A stretch of DNA of 38,268 bases. It comes from Parvibaculum sp. Its GTDB lineage: Bacteria; Pseudomonadota; Alphaproteobacteria; Parvibaculales; Parvibaculaceae. The position numbers and the translations under genes are program-made. Shown piece by piece: positions 30,892 through 38,268 of the stretch. Positions within the stretch are counted from its first letter, which is position 1. Each line of letters starts with the position of its first letter. The stretch covers positions 1 through 38,268 of the forward strand of contig PNMC01000008.1 of assembly GCA_013823365.1 (NCBI GenBank), read 5' to 3'. The notes under the pieces were generated by a model. It ran no database searches, was not told the origin of the DNA, and saw only the letters and a list, made by a program, of their open reading frames with translations.

Positions 30892-32634
30892 ATGCTGCAA
30901 GCGACGAAATCATGGATGCTGCGCTTTGCGCGAAATGACGCCGGCGTCATTTCGGTGATGGGCGCGATGGCGCTCATGCTGGCGCTCGCCGTTACCATGA
31001 TCGTGGTCGATACCGGGGCGATGCTGAGCGCGAAACGCAGCCAGCAGGCGGCGACGGATGCCGCTGCGCTCGGCGCGGTGCGGCAACTCGACAATGCGCA
31101 GGCCACCGCCGAAGAAATTTTGTTCACCCTCAACTCCTTCGACAGTAACGCGTCGACGGCGACGGCGAGGCCGGTCTATTTCGTCGCCGATCCCTCGCGG
31201 GCGCCGGACCAGCGCTATTTCGAGATCGGCGAGACGGCGAGCGACGGCACGCTAGTGGACATGTCGAATGTCAATGCGGTGCGCGTGACGATGCTGGGCG
31301 AATCGCCGACCTATTTCGCGCGGCTCTTCGGCTTCGACGAGATGACGCGGATCGAAACCTTCGCGGTGGCCGCCTTCACCAAGCATGTGTCCTTTTCGGC
31401 GGGCACGCGGCTTGCCTCGCTCGAGGCCGGCATTGCCAACCAGGTTCTCGGCGGGCTTCTCGGCACAACGCTCAACCTCTCGCTGATCGATTACAACGCG
31501 CTGGCGGACACGACGATCGATGCGCTGAGCTTTCTCGATGCGCTGGCGATCCGCGCGGGGCTCGAAGCCGGCTCCGACACGTATGGCGACCTGCTCGGCA
31601 CGACGGTCACGGCAGGACAACTGCTCGATGCCGCGATCGAGGTGCTAAACGGCGAAACGGCGGAGGGCAATCCATCGGTGGCAAAGGTCGCGCTGCAATC
31701 GGCGCTCGCACCCGTGCAGAACGGTTCCATTCCCGTCGACCGGATTCTAGGTGCGACGCCTTATTCGGACCGGGTGATCGGATCGGTTCAAACCATTCCC
31801 GGCAGCACCATTCCCATCGGGGTTCTCGACCTGCTGACGGGAACGGCGACCCTTCTCGGCGAGGGAAAGGCCGTCGGCTTCGGCACCAATGTCAATATCG
31901 GCTCGCTCGCGTCCGTCAACGGCACGATCCGCGTCGGGGCGCCCATGGCGCATATGGCGGTGGGCAAGGTGGGCGACAGCGTGGAGACATCGCAGGTGGA
32001 GGTGCAGATTACTGCGGTAATCAACACGGGCATTGCGAACCTCGTGAATTCACAAATCAGCCTGCCGATCTATATTGAAACTGCCTCCGGACTTGCGACC
32101 GTGGGCGATATTCCCTGTGCGCCGGGCAGCACTGTAGTGGGGCTTCGAGCGCAAACGGGAGCCGTCTTGGCACGATATGGGACCGCGACGGACACTCAGC
32201 CTCACATAGCCACGATCCAAGCCCAACTTATCCCCTTCATTGGGCCCGTTGTCCAAGTACTCAACGTGCGCGCAACGGGAGAGGTGTCGATAGGACAAGG
32301 CGGTGAGCAATATGCGAACTTCACGCAGTCCGACATCGACAACAAGACGGTTCGCAGCGTTTCATCGGGACCATCGGTCTTGGCGGGGCTCGGCAATGCC
32401 CTGGACCCCCAGCTGCAGGTATTGCCAGGATTCGGGCTGATCTCCGACGTTCTCGATATTATCGGTGACTTGGTCAGCGGTGTCACCACGTCGCTGGTTA
32501 CAGCAATCGTTGGCGTGCTTACGCCTCTCGATACAGTGCTCGACACCGTCCTCGCCGCGGTCGGCATCAAGCTCGGCGCGATGGACATGATCGTGCACGG
32601 GGCCAAATGCCATGCGCCGGTGCTTGTGCGCTGA
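30892..32634 (+). CDS. tadG: TadG-like pilus-associated protein
   Basis: A 580-residue protein. Residues ~10-60 match the Tad_N/TadG start: RNDAGVISVMGAMALMLALAVTMIVVDTGAML, a type II membrane anchor, then AKRSQQAATDAAALGAVRQLD. The remaining ~500 residues are predicted periplasmic and end in a Leu/Val/Gly-rich segment with Cys at PCAPG and KCHAPV. No von Willebrand A motif (DxSxS) is visible, unlike many TadG proteins. ATG has GGAGGAGGG upstream. It lies on the other strand and 3.7 kb from the Tad operon. Codon use changes between about 32050 and 32540 (ATA, CGA, TTG, CAA, GTA), suggesting a replaced segment. Confidence 0.82.
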   Translation: MLQATKSWMLRFARNDAGVISVMGAMALMLALAVTMIVVDTGAMLSAKRSQQAATDAAALGAVRQLDNAQATAEEILFTLNSFDSNASTATARPVYFVADPSRAPDQRYFEIGETASDGTLVDMSNVNAVRVTMLGESPTYFARLFGFDEMTRIETFAVAAFTKHVSFSAGTRLASLEAGIANQVLGGLLGTTLNLSLIDYNALADTTIDALSFLDALAIRAGLEAGSDTYGDLLGTTVTAGQLLDAAIEVLNGETAEGNPSVAKVALQSALAPVQNGSIPVDRILGATPYSDRVIGSVQTIPGSTIPIGVLDLLTGTATLLGEGKAVGFGTNVNIGSLASVNGTIRVGAPMAHMAVGKVGDSVETSQVEVQITAVINTGIANLVNSQISLPIYIETASGLATVGDIPCAPGSTVVGLRAQTGAVLARYGTATDTQPHIATIQAQLIPFIGPVVQVLNVRATGEVSIGQGGEQYANFTQSDIDNKTVRSVSSGPSVLAGLGNALDPQLQVLPGFGLISDVLDIIGDLVSGVTTSLVTAIVGVLTPLDTVLDTVLAAVGIKLGAMDMIVHGAKCHAPVLVR

Positions 32635-32724
32635 GGTCACGGAATTCCTCAAATCGGTTCACACGATGACACGGTACCGGCACAGATTTCCGCGCAGAAT
32701 GCGGCATGAAGCGAGGCGGAGAGC

Positions 32725-33123
32725 ATGCGGGCGCTGATCTATGACGATGACGAGGATCTGGCGGAGGAATGCGCGGAGGCGCTGGCGCTGCGCGGCCATG
32801 AGGTGCGCACGCGGCGCGGCGAGACGGACTTCCCCGCGCTCATCGCCGCGTTCGCCCCCGACCTGATCCTGCTCGATGTGCATATGCCGGAGTTCAACGG
32901 CATCGAGGCGCTTCTCGTGCTCGCCGAGGCGCCGCGAAAGACCGCGATCTCCGTCATCATGATGTCGGGCGCGCGGGACGGGCTTCTCGATGCGGGTCTC
33001 TCGCTCGGGCGCGCCCATGGCATCCGCCTTCTCGGCACGCTCGACAAGCCCTTCGCCTTTGGCGATCTCGACCGGCTGCTTGCGAAACTCCCGCAAGAGG
33101 TGCCTCTGCCCTCCGGCAGATAG
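32725..33123 (+). CDS. single-domain response regulator (CheY-like) 1
   Basis: A 132-residue stand-alone receiver. Acidic cluster D7-D9 (IYDDDED), phospho-acceptor D51 (LILLDVHMPEFNG), S81 (MMSGA) and K108 (LDKPF) are all present, so it should be phosphorylatable. There is no output domain. GGCGGAGAGC precedes the ATG. It is 90 bases after tadG and precedes a second receiver gene, which suggests a phosphorelay or protein-protein output linked to the pilus region (inference). Confidence 0.88.
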   Translation: MRALIYDDDEDLAEECAEALALRGHEVRTRRGETDFPALIAAFAPDLILLDVHMPEFNGIEALLVLAEAPRKTAISVIMMSGARDGLLDAGLSLGRAHGIRLLGTLDKPFAFGDLDRLLAKLPQEVPLPSGR

Positions 33124-33252
33124 CTCACACACAAAACTCGACGTTCCGGTCCCGCCTGGAGACACGCCGGTTTACCTGCGGTTAAGCCGCTTCGCGTTTG
33201 ATCGGAGGCATGGCGGCGCTTCGTGCCGCAGGATGGCCATACGAGGATGAAG

Positions 33253-33627
33253 ATGCGCGCCAGCGTGCTTGTCGCCGACGACGATCCCGCCCAGTTGCAG
33301 GAAATGGCGGAGTTTCTCCGCAGCCGCGGCTTCGACGTGGTCGAAGCGGGGGACGGACATGAAGCGATCGAGATGATCACGCGGTCGCGGCCGCGCATCC
33401 TGATGCTCGATGTGAACATGCCGGGCTGGGACGGCGTGCGCGTGGCGGAGGCAGCGCGCGGGCTCGACCACAAGGTCGTCACCATTCTGATGACGGCGGA
33501 AGCGGACAAATACAATTATGCGAGCCTTGCCGATTGCGGCGCCGTCGCCGTGTTCCGCAAGCCCGTGCCTGTCGCCGAGATCACCGGCTTCCTGCACAGC
33601 ACGCTCGGCCGCAGCGACGCCGCCTGA
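33253..33627 (+). CDS. single-domain response regulator (CheY-like) 2
   Basis: A 124-residue receiver with D9-D11 (VADDDPAQ), phospho-acceptor D53 (ILMLDVNMPGWDG), T81 (LMTAEAD) and K103 (FRKPV). ATG at 33253 is preferred since GAGG lies 6 bases upstream; ATG at 33247 would add two residues. It shares only moderate similarity with receiver 1, so it is not a recent duplicate. The convergent zinc-ribbon gene ends 11 bases beyond its stop. Confidence 0.87.
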   Translation: MRASVLVADDDPAQLQEMAEFLRSRGFDVVEAGDGHEAIEMITRSRPRILMLDVNMPGWDGVRVAEAARGLDHKVVTILMTAEADKYNYASLADCGAVAVFRKPVPVAEITGFLHSTLGRSDAA

Positions 33628-33638
33628 GCGGCTGGCGC

Positions 33639-34127
33639 TCAGCCCCTGTCGGGGCGGCGCGCGAGATCGCGCAGAAGCTCTTCGAGTCTTGCCATCATCT
33701 CCGGCGCATCCCGCTTCATCGCCTCAAGGCGGCGCAGCATGCTCTTTGCCGTGAGAAAGGCGACATCGTAACGCCGGCTTATCTGCGAGGCCGTCAGCGG
33801 GCGGTTCATGATGTAGATCGTGTGGAAGAGGCGGACCCAGACGGAGACCGGCAGGCGCGAGCGATGCAGATGCGTGCCCGAGGTCGCGCTGTACTGGCAG
33901 CTCCGGCAGGCCTTGCAGGTCCAGAGGCCCGGACGCGTCTTCAACCGGCTGGCGGCATGTTTCGCGCCGCAATTCGGGCAGACGGGACCGTCCGGCCAGC
34001 GCGCCTTCTCGAAAATGTCGCGGCAGGCCTCATGCGATTCCAGAATCTCGACCACCGGCCTGTGACGTTCCACTTGAGTCGGCCAGCCGCCTTCCTGGCG
34101 GCGTTCCGCATAGGCTTCGTGAACCAT
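33639..34127 (-). CDS. IS1595-type transposase zinc-ribbon/HTH protein without catalytic domain
   Basis: A 162-residue protein equal to the N-terminal part of IS1595-family transposases: CRDIFEKARWPDGPVCPNCG, then RLKTRPGLWTCKACRSCQYSATSGTHLHRSRLP (a CxxC...CxxC ribbon), then VWVRLFHTIYIMNRPLTASQISRRYDVAFLTAKSMLRRLEAM (HTH). The ISXO2-like DDE domain that should follow is missing: the frame closes after ~20 more residues and the next gene's stop is 11 bases away, so no remnant can be hidden. It is either a decayed IS end or a domesticated DNA-binding protein. The frame is intact and codon use matches the neighbours, which favours domestication. Confidence 0.8.
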   Translation of the reverse strand: MVHEAYAERRQEGGWPTQVERHRPVVEILESHEACRDIFEKARWPDGPVCPNCGAKHAASRLKTRPGLWTCKACRSCQYSATSGTHLHRSRLPVSVWVRLFHTIYIMNRPLTASQISRRYDVAFLTAKSMLRRLEAMKRDAPEMMARLEELLRDLARRPDRG

Positions 34128-34797
<670 letters not shown>

Positions 34798-34858
34798 TCA
34801 TCCATAAAAGTGACGAGACCATTGCCGGTTGCGGCGAGGGGGCGGTTTCGAGGTCGCG

Positions 34859-35386
34859 CTATTCGGCGCGGGGCTCGTTGTTCTCAATAACCTGCCGGTA
34901 GGCGGCGAGGTCGAGAAAGGCTTCGGCTTCGGCCACGGCGCCGGCCTCCATCCGGAATATCCAGACGAACCGATTATTATAGGGCGCACCGGCATTCGTG
35001 ATGGCCGAGGCGTCGAAACGGATGATGACGTGGTCGCCCGACGCCCAGATATGGTGCAGATCGGGCTTCAGCGGCGTTGCGAGGCGGCTGACAAGCGGAT
35101 GCGCCGCGCGCTCCATGAATTCCTCGATCCCGGTATAGGTGCCGGCCACCGGACCCGACCCGTGGATCGTCCAGCGGATATCGGGCGCCAGGAGATCGAA
35201 GACGCTGGCGCTCCCCTCCGCCCAGCCGTCGAAGGCCTCGCGGACGATGAGATGGTTCCGGGCTTCCGCCTCCGCAGTGTTCATTGCAGTCCCCGCCTGA
35301 ACCGGGGCGATCGCCCCTGCGAGGAGGAGGACGAATGGCAGGCGGCGGGCAAATGCCCGCTTCAGGGCCGTGGCAGCAAAGCTCAT
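34859..35386 (-). CDS. NTF2-like/SnoaL-fold exported protein
   Basis: A 175-residue protein. The N-terminal signal peptide (RRLPFVLLLAGAIAPVQA, cleavage near residue 31) precedes an NTF2-like domain: NHLIVREAFDGWAEGSASVFDLLAPDIRWTIHGSGPVAGTYTG, then HHIWASGDHVIIRFDAS and FVWIFRMEAGAVAEAEAFLDLAAYRQV. This fold covers ketosteroid-isomerase-like enzymes and ligand binders; the reaction is unknown. An internal ATG at 35284 (MNTAEAEARNH) would give a cytosolic version. It lies 39 bases downstream of the SDR gene on the same strand and is probably co-transcribed with it. Confidence 0.82.
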   Translation of the reverse strand: MSFAATALKRAFARRLPFVLLLAGAIAPVQAGTAMNTAEAEARNHLIVREAFDGWAEGSASVFDLLAPDIRWTIHGSGPVAGTYTGIEEFMERAAHPLVSRLATPLKPDLHHIWASGDHVIIRFDASAITNAGAPYNNRFVWIFRMEAGAVAEAEAFLDLAAYRQVIENNEPRAE

Positions 35387-35425
35387 GGGGCTATTCCTTT
35401 CCCGAAAACTTGACCGGCATCCAGA

Positions 35426-36148
35426 TCAATTGGCCGAGGCTGTCGGCCGAATGGTGATTTCGCTGGTGTCGACATTGTCCGGCGCCTCGATCAATTGCCG
35501 CACGGCGCGTGCAATGTCGGATGGTTGCAGCGCGACTGCGCGATAGGCTTCCATCGCCGCCACGGTTTCTTCATGGGTGATGGTCGAGGCAAGCTCGCTC
35601 TCCACCACGCCGGGATTGACGCAGGTGACGCGGATATTCCGGCTTTCCTGACGCAGCCCCTCCGAGATCGCCCGGACCGCGAATTTGGTCGCGCAATAGA
35701 CGGCGCCGGTAGGTACGACCGACAAAGCGCCGATCGACCCGATATTGACGATCTGCCCGCTGCCTTGCGCTTCCATGACGGGCAGCACGGCGCCGATGCC
35801 CCAGAGCACGCCCTTGATGTTCACATCCACCATGCGCTCCCACTCATCCTGCTTGCCCGCGGCGAGCGGCGAGAGCGGCATGACGCCGGCATTGTTGATC
35901 AGAACGTCGATGCGGCCCCAGGTTTCGATCGCGGTGGAGGCGAAAGCCGCCATGGAGTTGCGGTCGGTGACGTCCAGGGCACGGACCTCGGCTGTGCCGC
36001 CCGCGGCGCGGATTTCCGAGGCAATGGCCTCGACCCGCTCGACGCGGCGGGCGCCGAGCAGCAGTTTCGCGCCTGCCGCGCCCAGTTCCCTTGCGATGCC
36101 TTCGCCGATACCGCTGGAGGCACCCGTGACCAAAACGACCTTGTCCAT
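35426..36148 (-). CDS. short-chain dehydrogenase/reductase
   Basis: A 240-residue classical SDR oxidoreductase. Cofactor motif TGASSGIG near residue 8, with GARR after beta-2 suggesting NADP(H) preference; NNAG near 85; catalytic Ser in NIGSIGALS and the YCATK Tyr/Lys pair; then NPG. Substrate unknown (family acts on alcohols, ketones, sugars and steroids). AAGGAAC precedes the ATG. It is divergent from a LysR-type regulator across 100 bases that contain TAAC-N6-GTTA, so that regulator is its likely controller. Confidence 0.93.
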   Translation of the reverse strand: MDKVVLVTGASSGIGEGIARELGAAGAKLLLGARRVERVEAIASEIRAAGGTAEVRALDVTDRNSMAAFASTAIETWGRIDVLINNAGVMPLSPLAAGKQDEWERMVDVNIKGVLWGIGAVLPVMEAQGSGQIVNIGSIGALSVVPTGAVYCATKFAVRAISEGLRQESRNIRVTCVNPGVVESELASTITHEETVAAMEAYRAVALQPSDIARAVRQLIEAPDNVDTSEITIRPTASAN

Positions 36149-36221
36149 GTTCCTTCACTCCTCTGGTTGGTGTGGGAAGAAGGTGGACGATCCTCATTGT
36201 TGCCGGTATCCGTTATGTCTT

Positions 36222-36235
36222 TAACTGACTGGTTA
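36222..36235. promoter_or_regulatory. putative LysR operator
   Basis: TAAC-tgactg-GTTA inverted repeat in the SDR/LysR divergent region, 14 bases before the LysR start. The position suits autorepression and divergent control. Confidence 0.5.
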
Positions 36236-36248
36236 GTGTGGGTTGACA

Positions 36249-37136
36249 ATGAATATCGACCTCAACCTGTTGCCGCTGTTTCTGGCCGTCGCGGAAGAAC
36301 CCAATTTTCGTGCCGCCGCGGACCGGCTGGGCGTGACCCGGTCTGCCGTGAGCCAGGGGATAAGGCGGCTGGAAGACGCGTTCGGCACCATGCTGGTCAT
36401 GCGCACGACGCGTTCCGTACGGCTTACGGAAGCGGGTGAAAGGCTGCGCGATGCCCTGTCGCGGCCCTTCCTCGACATCAATGCGGCGCTTGAAAGCGTG
36501 GCGGCGGAGGACGCGCCAAGAGGACACCTGCGGATCGCGGTCACGTCGATTGCGGAGCAATTCCTGTCGGGGCCGCTCATCGCCTCCTTTGCGGCGGCCA
36601 ACCCCGGGGTGACCCTCGATGTCACCGTCACCGATGAGGAGTTCGACATCGTCGCGGCGGGCTATGACGCGGGCGTGCGGCTCGGCGAGGTCATCGAACA
36701 GGACATGATTGCGATACCGGTCACCGGCGATCAGCGGGAGATGGCCGTGGCCTCGCCTGCCTATATCGCCATCCATGGCACACCGGCCCATCCGCGCGAC
36801 CTCGTTCATCACCGATGCATCGGCTGGCGCCCTGCCCCGAATGTCGCGCCCTATCGATGGGAGTTCGAAGAGAACGGCGTTCCCTTCGACGTGGCGGTCG
36901 AGCCGCAGATCACCACCAACGACCTGCGGCTGATGCTGCGCACGGCGCTTGCAGGAGGCGGGATCACTTTCGCGCCCGAGGAAACCTTCCGGCCCTATGT
37001 GGAAGACGGCCGGCTTGTTTCGCTGCTTGAGGATTTTCTGCCGCCATTCCCGGGATTTTCGCTCTATTTCCCGCAGCGGAGAAATATGGCGCCCAAGATG
37101 CGCGCGCTCATCGAGCATATCAGGCAATGGAGATGA
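36249..37136 (+). CDS. LysR-family transcriptional regulator
   Basis: A 295-residue LysR protein. The N-terminal winged HTH is LLPLFLAVAEEPNFRAAADRLGVTRSAVSQGIRRLEDAFG and TRSVRLTEAGERL; the C-terminal periplasmic-binding-like effector domain starts at GHLRIAVTSIAEQFLSGPLIASFAAANPGVTLD. It belongs to the CrgA/aldehyde-quinone type by its YDAGVRLGEVIEQDMIAIPV and MAVASPAYIAIHGTPAHPRDLVHHRCIGWR blocks, which often govern adjacent dehydrogenases. ATG at 36249; a TTG 6 bases upstream is less likely. Confidence 0.93.
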   Translation: MNIDLNLLPLFLAVAEEPNFRAAADRLGVTRSAVSQGIRRLEDAFGTMLVMRTTRSVRLTEAGERLRDALSRPFLDINAALESVAAEDAPRGHLRIAVTSIAEQFLSGPLIASFAAANPGVTLDVTVTDEEFDIVAAGYDAGVRLGEVIEQDMIAIPVTGDQREMAVASPAYIAIHGTPAHPRDLVHHRCIGWRPAPNVAPYRWEFEENGVPFDVAVEPQITTNDLRLMLRTALAGGGITFAPEETFRPYVEDGRLVSLLEDFLPPFPGFSLYFPQRRNMAPKMRALIEHIRQWR

Positions 37137-37158
37137 AGGGTCGCAGTTGCCTTCCTGT

Positions 37159-37183
37159 CAGCCGCCTATAGCCTAGGCGGCTG
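37159..37183. other. perfect 10-bp hairpin between LysR and DUF454 genes
   Basis: CAGCCGCCTA-tagcc-TAGGCGGCTG with no T run on either strand. It ends 15 bases before the DUF454 start codon, so it could affect translation initiation of that gene or mark a 3' end for the LysR mRNA. Confidence 0.6.
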
Positions 37184-37198
37184 CGTTGCGGAGTTCCG

Positions 37199-37552
37199 AT
37201 GTCCAGGATGCTCTATCTCATTGCCGGCTTCATTGCGCTCGGGCTTGGCGGGCTCGGCGTGCTGCTGCCGCTATTGCCGACGGTGCCCTTCATCATTCTC
37301 GCGGCCTTCTGCTTTGCGCGCAGCAATGAGGCGCTGGAGCGGTGGCTGGTCGAGCATCCGGCTTTCGGCGTCCATATCCGGGCCTGGCGGGAGCGCGGCG
37401 CTATCTCCCGCAAGGGCAAGCAGGCGGCGCTTGCGGCCTTCGCGGTCAGCGCCGTTGTGTCGCTGCTCTTCGCGCCGATGCCCTGGGCGCTTGCGCCCCT
37501 TGCTGCGGCTGCGATCGGCGGAAGCTGGATCTGGACGCGGCCGGAAGCCTGA
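37199..37552 (+). CDS. DUF454/YbaN-family inner-membrane protein
   Basis: A 117-residue membrane protein. Two hydrophobic regions, LYLIAGFIALGLGGLGVLLPLLPTVPFIILAAFCFARS (residues ~5-42) and the C-terminal AALAAFAVSAVVSLLFAPMPWALAPLAAAAIGGSWIW (~77-112), flank a basic loop with WLVEHPAFGVHIRAWRERGAISRKGK, the family's characteristic block. Function unknown; E. coli YbaN is a member. GGAG lies 5 bases before the ATG. Confidence 0.88.
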   Translation: MSRMLYLIAGFIALGLGGLGVLLPLLPTVPFIILAAFCFARSNEALERWLVEHPAFGVHIRAWRERGAISRKGKQAALAAFAVSAVVSLLFAPMPWALAPLAAAAIGGSWIWTRPEA

Positions 37553-37564
37553 CCCACAAAAGCG

Positions 37565-37593
37565 AAACGCCGCCCGCGTTGCCGGGGCGGCGT
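37565..37593. terminator. bidirectional intrinsic terminator
   Basis: AACGCCGCCC / GGGCGGCGTT, a 10-bp stem with a 9-base loop between the convergent DUF454 and aldehyde dehydrogenase genes. On the minus strand it is followed by TCGCTTTTG. Confidence 0.75.
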
Positions 37594-37617
37594 TCACAGC
37601 TGCGGCCGCTCTGCCGC

Positions 37618-38268
37618 CTACTTCGCCATGTTGATGATCTTCAGCTGCGTGAATTCGGCGAGACCTTCCTCGCCGAGCTCCGAACCGAGGCCGGAGAGAC
37701 GCGCGCCGCCGAAGGGAATGTTCGGTGCGAGATCGGCATGCTTGTTGATCCAGACGCTGCCGCTGTCGAGCTTCGTCGCGAGTTCATAGGCCTTGTTCTT
37801 GTCGTTCGACCAGATGGAACCGCCAAGGCCGTAAGGCGAGGCATTGGCACGGGCAACGGCGTCTTCGGGGTCCGAATATTTGATGACGGGCAGCACGGGG
37901 CCGAACTGTTCCTCATCGACAAGGCGTGTGCCGTCCGAAATGTCGCGGACGATGGTCGGGCGGATGAAATAGCCCTTCTCGTCCGGCACGTCGCCGCCGG
38001 CGATGACCTTCCCGGTCTTCTTCGCGTCGTCGATCAGTTCCTTCACCTTCTCGAACTGCATCCGGTTCTGGAGCGGCCCGAGCTGCGTGCCCTGCTTCAA
38101 GCCGTCGCCGATGATCGTGTTGTTGGCGATGGCGGCGAGTTCGTCGCACATCTCGTCATAGATTTTCTCGTGCACATAGAGCCGCTTCATGGCGATGCAG
38201 ACCTGGCCCGAATTCTGGAAGGCGCTCTGGAAGAGCTTGGGCGCCGCTTCCTTCGGATTCACGTCGTC
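37618..38268 (-). CDS. aldehyde dehydrogenase family protein, C-terminal part
   Basis: The last ~216 residues of an NAD(P)-dependent aldehyde dehydrogenase; the gene continues past the right edge (the frame stays open with DDVNPKEAAP). The catalytic Cys is in FQNSGQVCIAMKR; further landmarks are LGPLQN, GYFIRPTIV, EEQFGPVLPVIKY (the Glu-Phe-Gly-Pro cofactor motif), NASPYGLGGSIWS and GSVWINKH, then PFGGARLSGLGSELGEEGL. These place it in the main ALDH superfamily near betaine/aldehyde-type enzymes. Exact substrate cannot be fixed from this part. Confidence 0.93.
   Translation of the reverse strand, partial: DDVNPKEAAPKLFQSAFQNSGQVCIAMKRLYVHEKIYDEMCDELAAIANNTIIGDGLKQGTQLGPLQNRMQFEKVKELIDDAKKTGKVIAGGDVPDEKGYFIRPTIVRDISDGTRLVDEEQFGPVLPVIKYSDPEDAVARANASPYGLGGSIWSNDKNKAYELATKLDSGSVWINKHADLAPNIPFGGARLSGLGSELGEEGLAEFTQLKIINMAK

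Overview
The window is high-GC DNA with tightly packed genes and strong GC/GT wobble preference. It reads as the chromosome of an alphaproteobacterium. The markers are an ATP-type PEP carboxykinase, an alphaproteobacterial Tad/Cpa pilus locus, a DUF1302 outer-membrane protein, a P450 next to a PF10118 hydrolase, and a small protein with ESFPASDPPSW-type motifs. A Parvibaculum-like (Rhizobiales/Parvibaculales) hydrocarbon- or lipid-using marine bacterium fits, but this is inference from gene content only.

Layout. 1-7 kb is housekeeping: the 3' end of pckA, a WYL-domain regulator divergent from a GST gene and bracketed by two near-identical terminators, a small duplicated-motif protein downstream of polA, an ABC-2-type ATPase without a permease, and a PAS protein. 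7-15.4 kb is accessory: a DUF1302 barrel and a Gly/Leu-rich lipoprotein in tandem, a second paralogous lipoprotein, an AraC regulator divergent from a PF10118 hydrolase-P450 operon, and a Rap1a/Tai-like exported protein. 15.4-33.6 kb is a Tad pilus region. One compact minus-strand operon runs cpaB-cpaC-cpaE-cpaF-tadB-tadC-tadD-lipoprotein-flp-tadE-histidine kinase (27.2 to 16.7 kb), and an OmpR-type response regulator converges on the kinase. On the other side lie an FhaC/TpsB transporter, a third paralogous lipoprotein, a TadG-like protein and two single-domain receivers. 33.6-38.3 kb holds a stand-alone IS1595-type zinc-ribbon/HTH protein, a tRNA-Arg(CCG) preceded by a truncated copy of its own 5' half, an NTF2-like protein, an SDR/LysR divergent pair, a DUF454 membrane protein and the 3' end of an aldehyde dehydrogenase gene.

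How it may work together. The Tad genes encode a secretin, a motor ATPase, platform proteins, one Flp pilin and one TadE pseudopilin. No prepilin peptidase (CpaA/TadV) and no CpaD is present, and CpaE has lost its P-loop. A cytoplasmic histidine kinase is translationally linked to the end of the operon and faces a response regulator, so pilus expression is probably two-component controlled. Three paralogous lipoproteins carry LGV(S/T)GxGG and LAPVxxLLG repeats. Two of them sit beside an outer-membrane barrel (DUF1302, TpsB), and one lies inside the Tad region. A TGTG(T)CCCTTT(T) motif occurs in both large Tad-region intergenic spaces. These lipoproteins, their barrels and their possible co-regulation with the pilus are the best candidate here for an undescribed cell-surface system.
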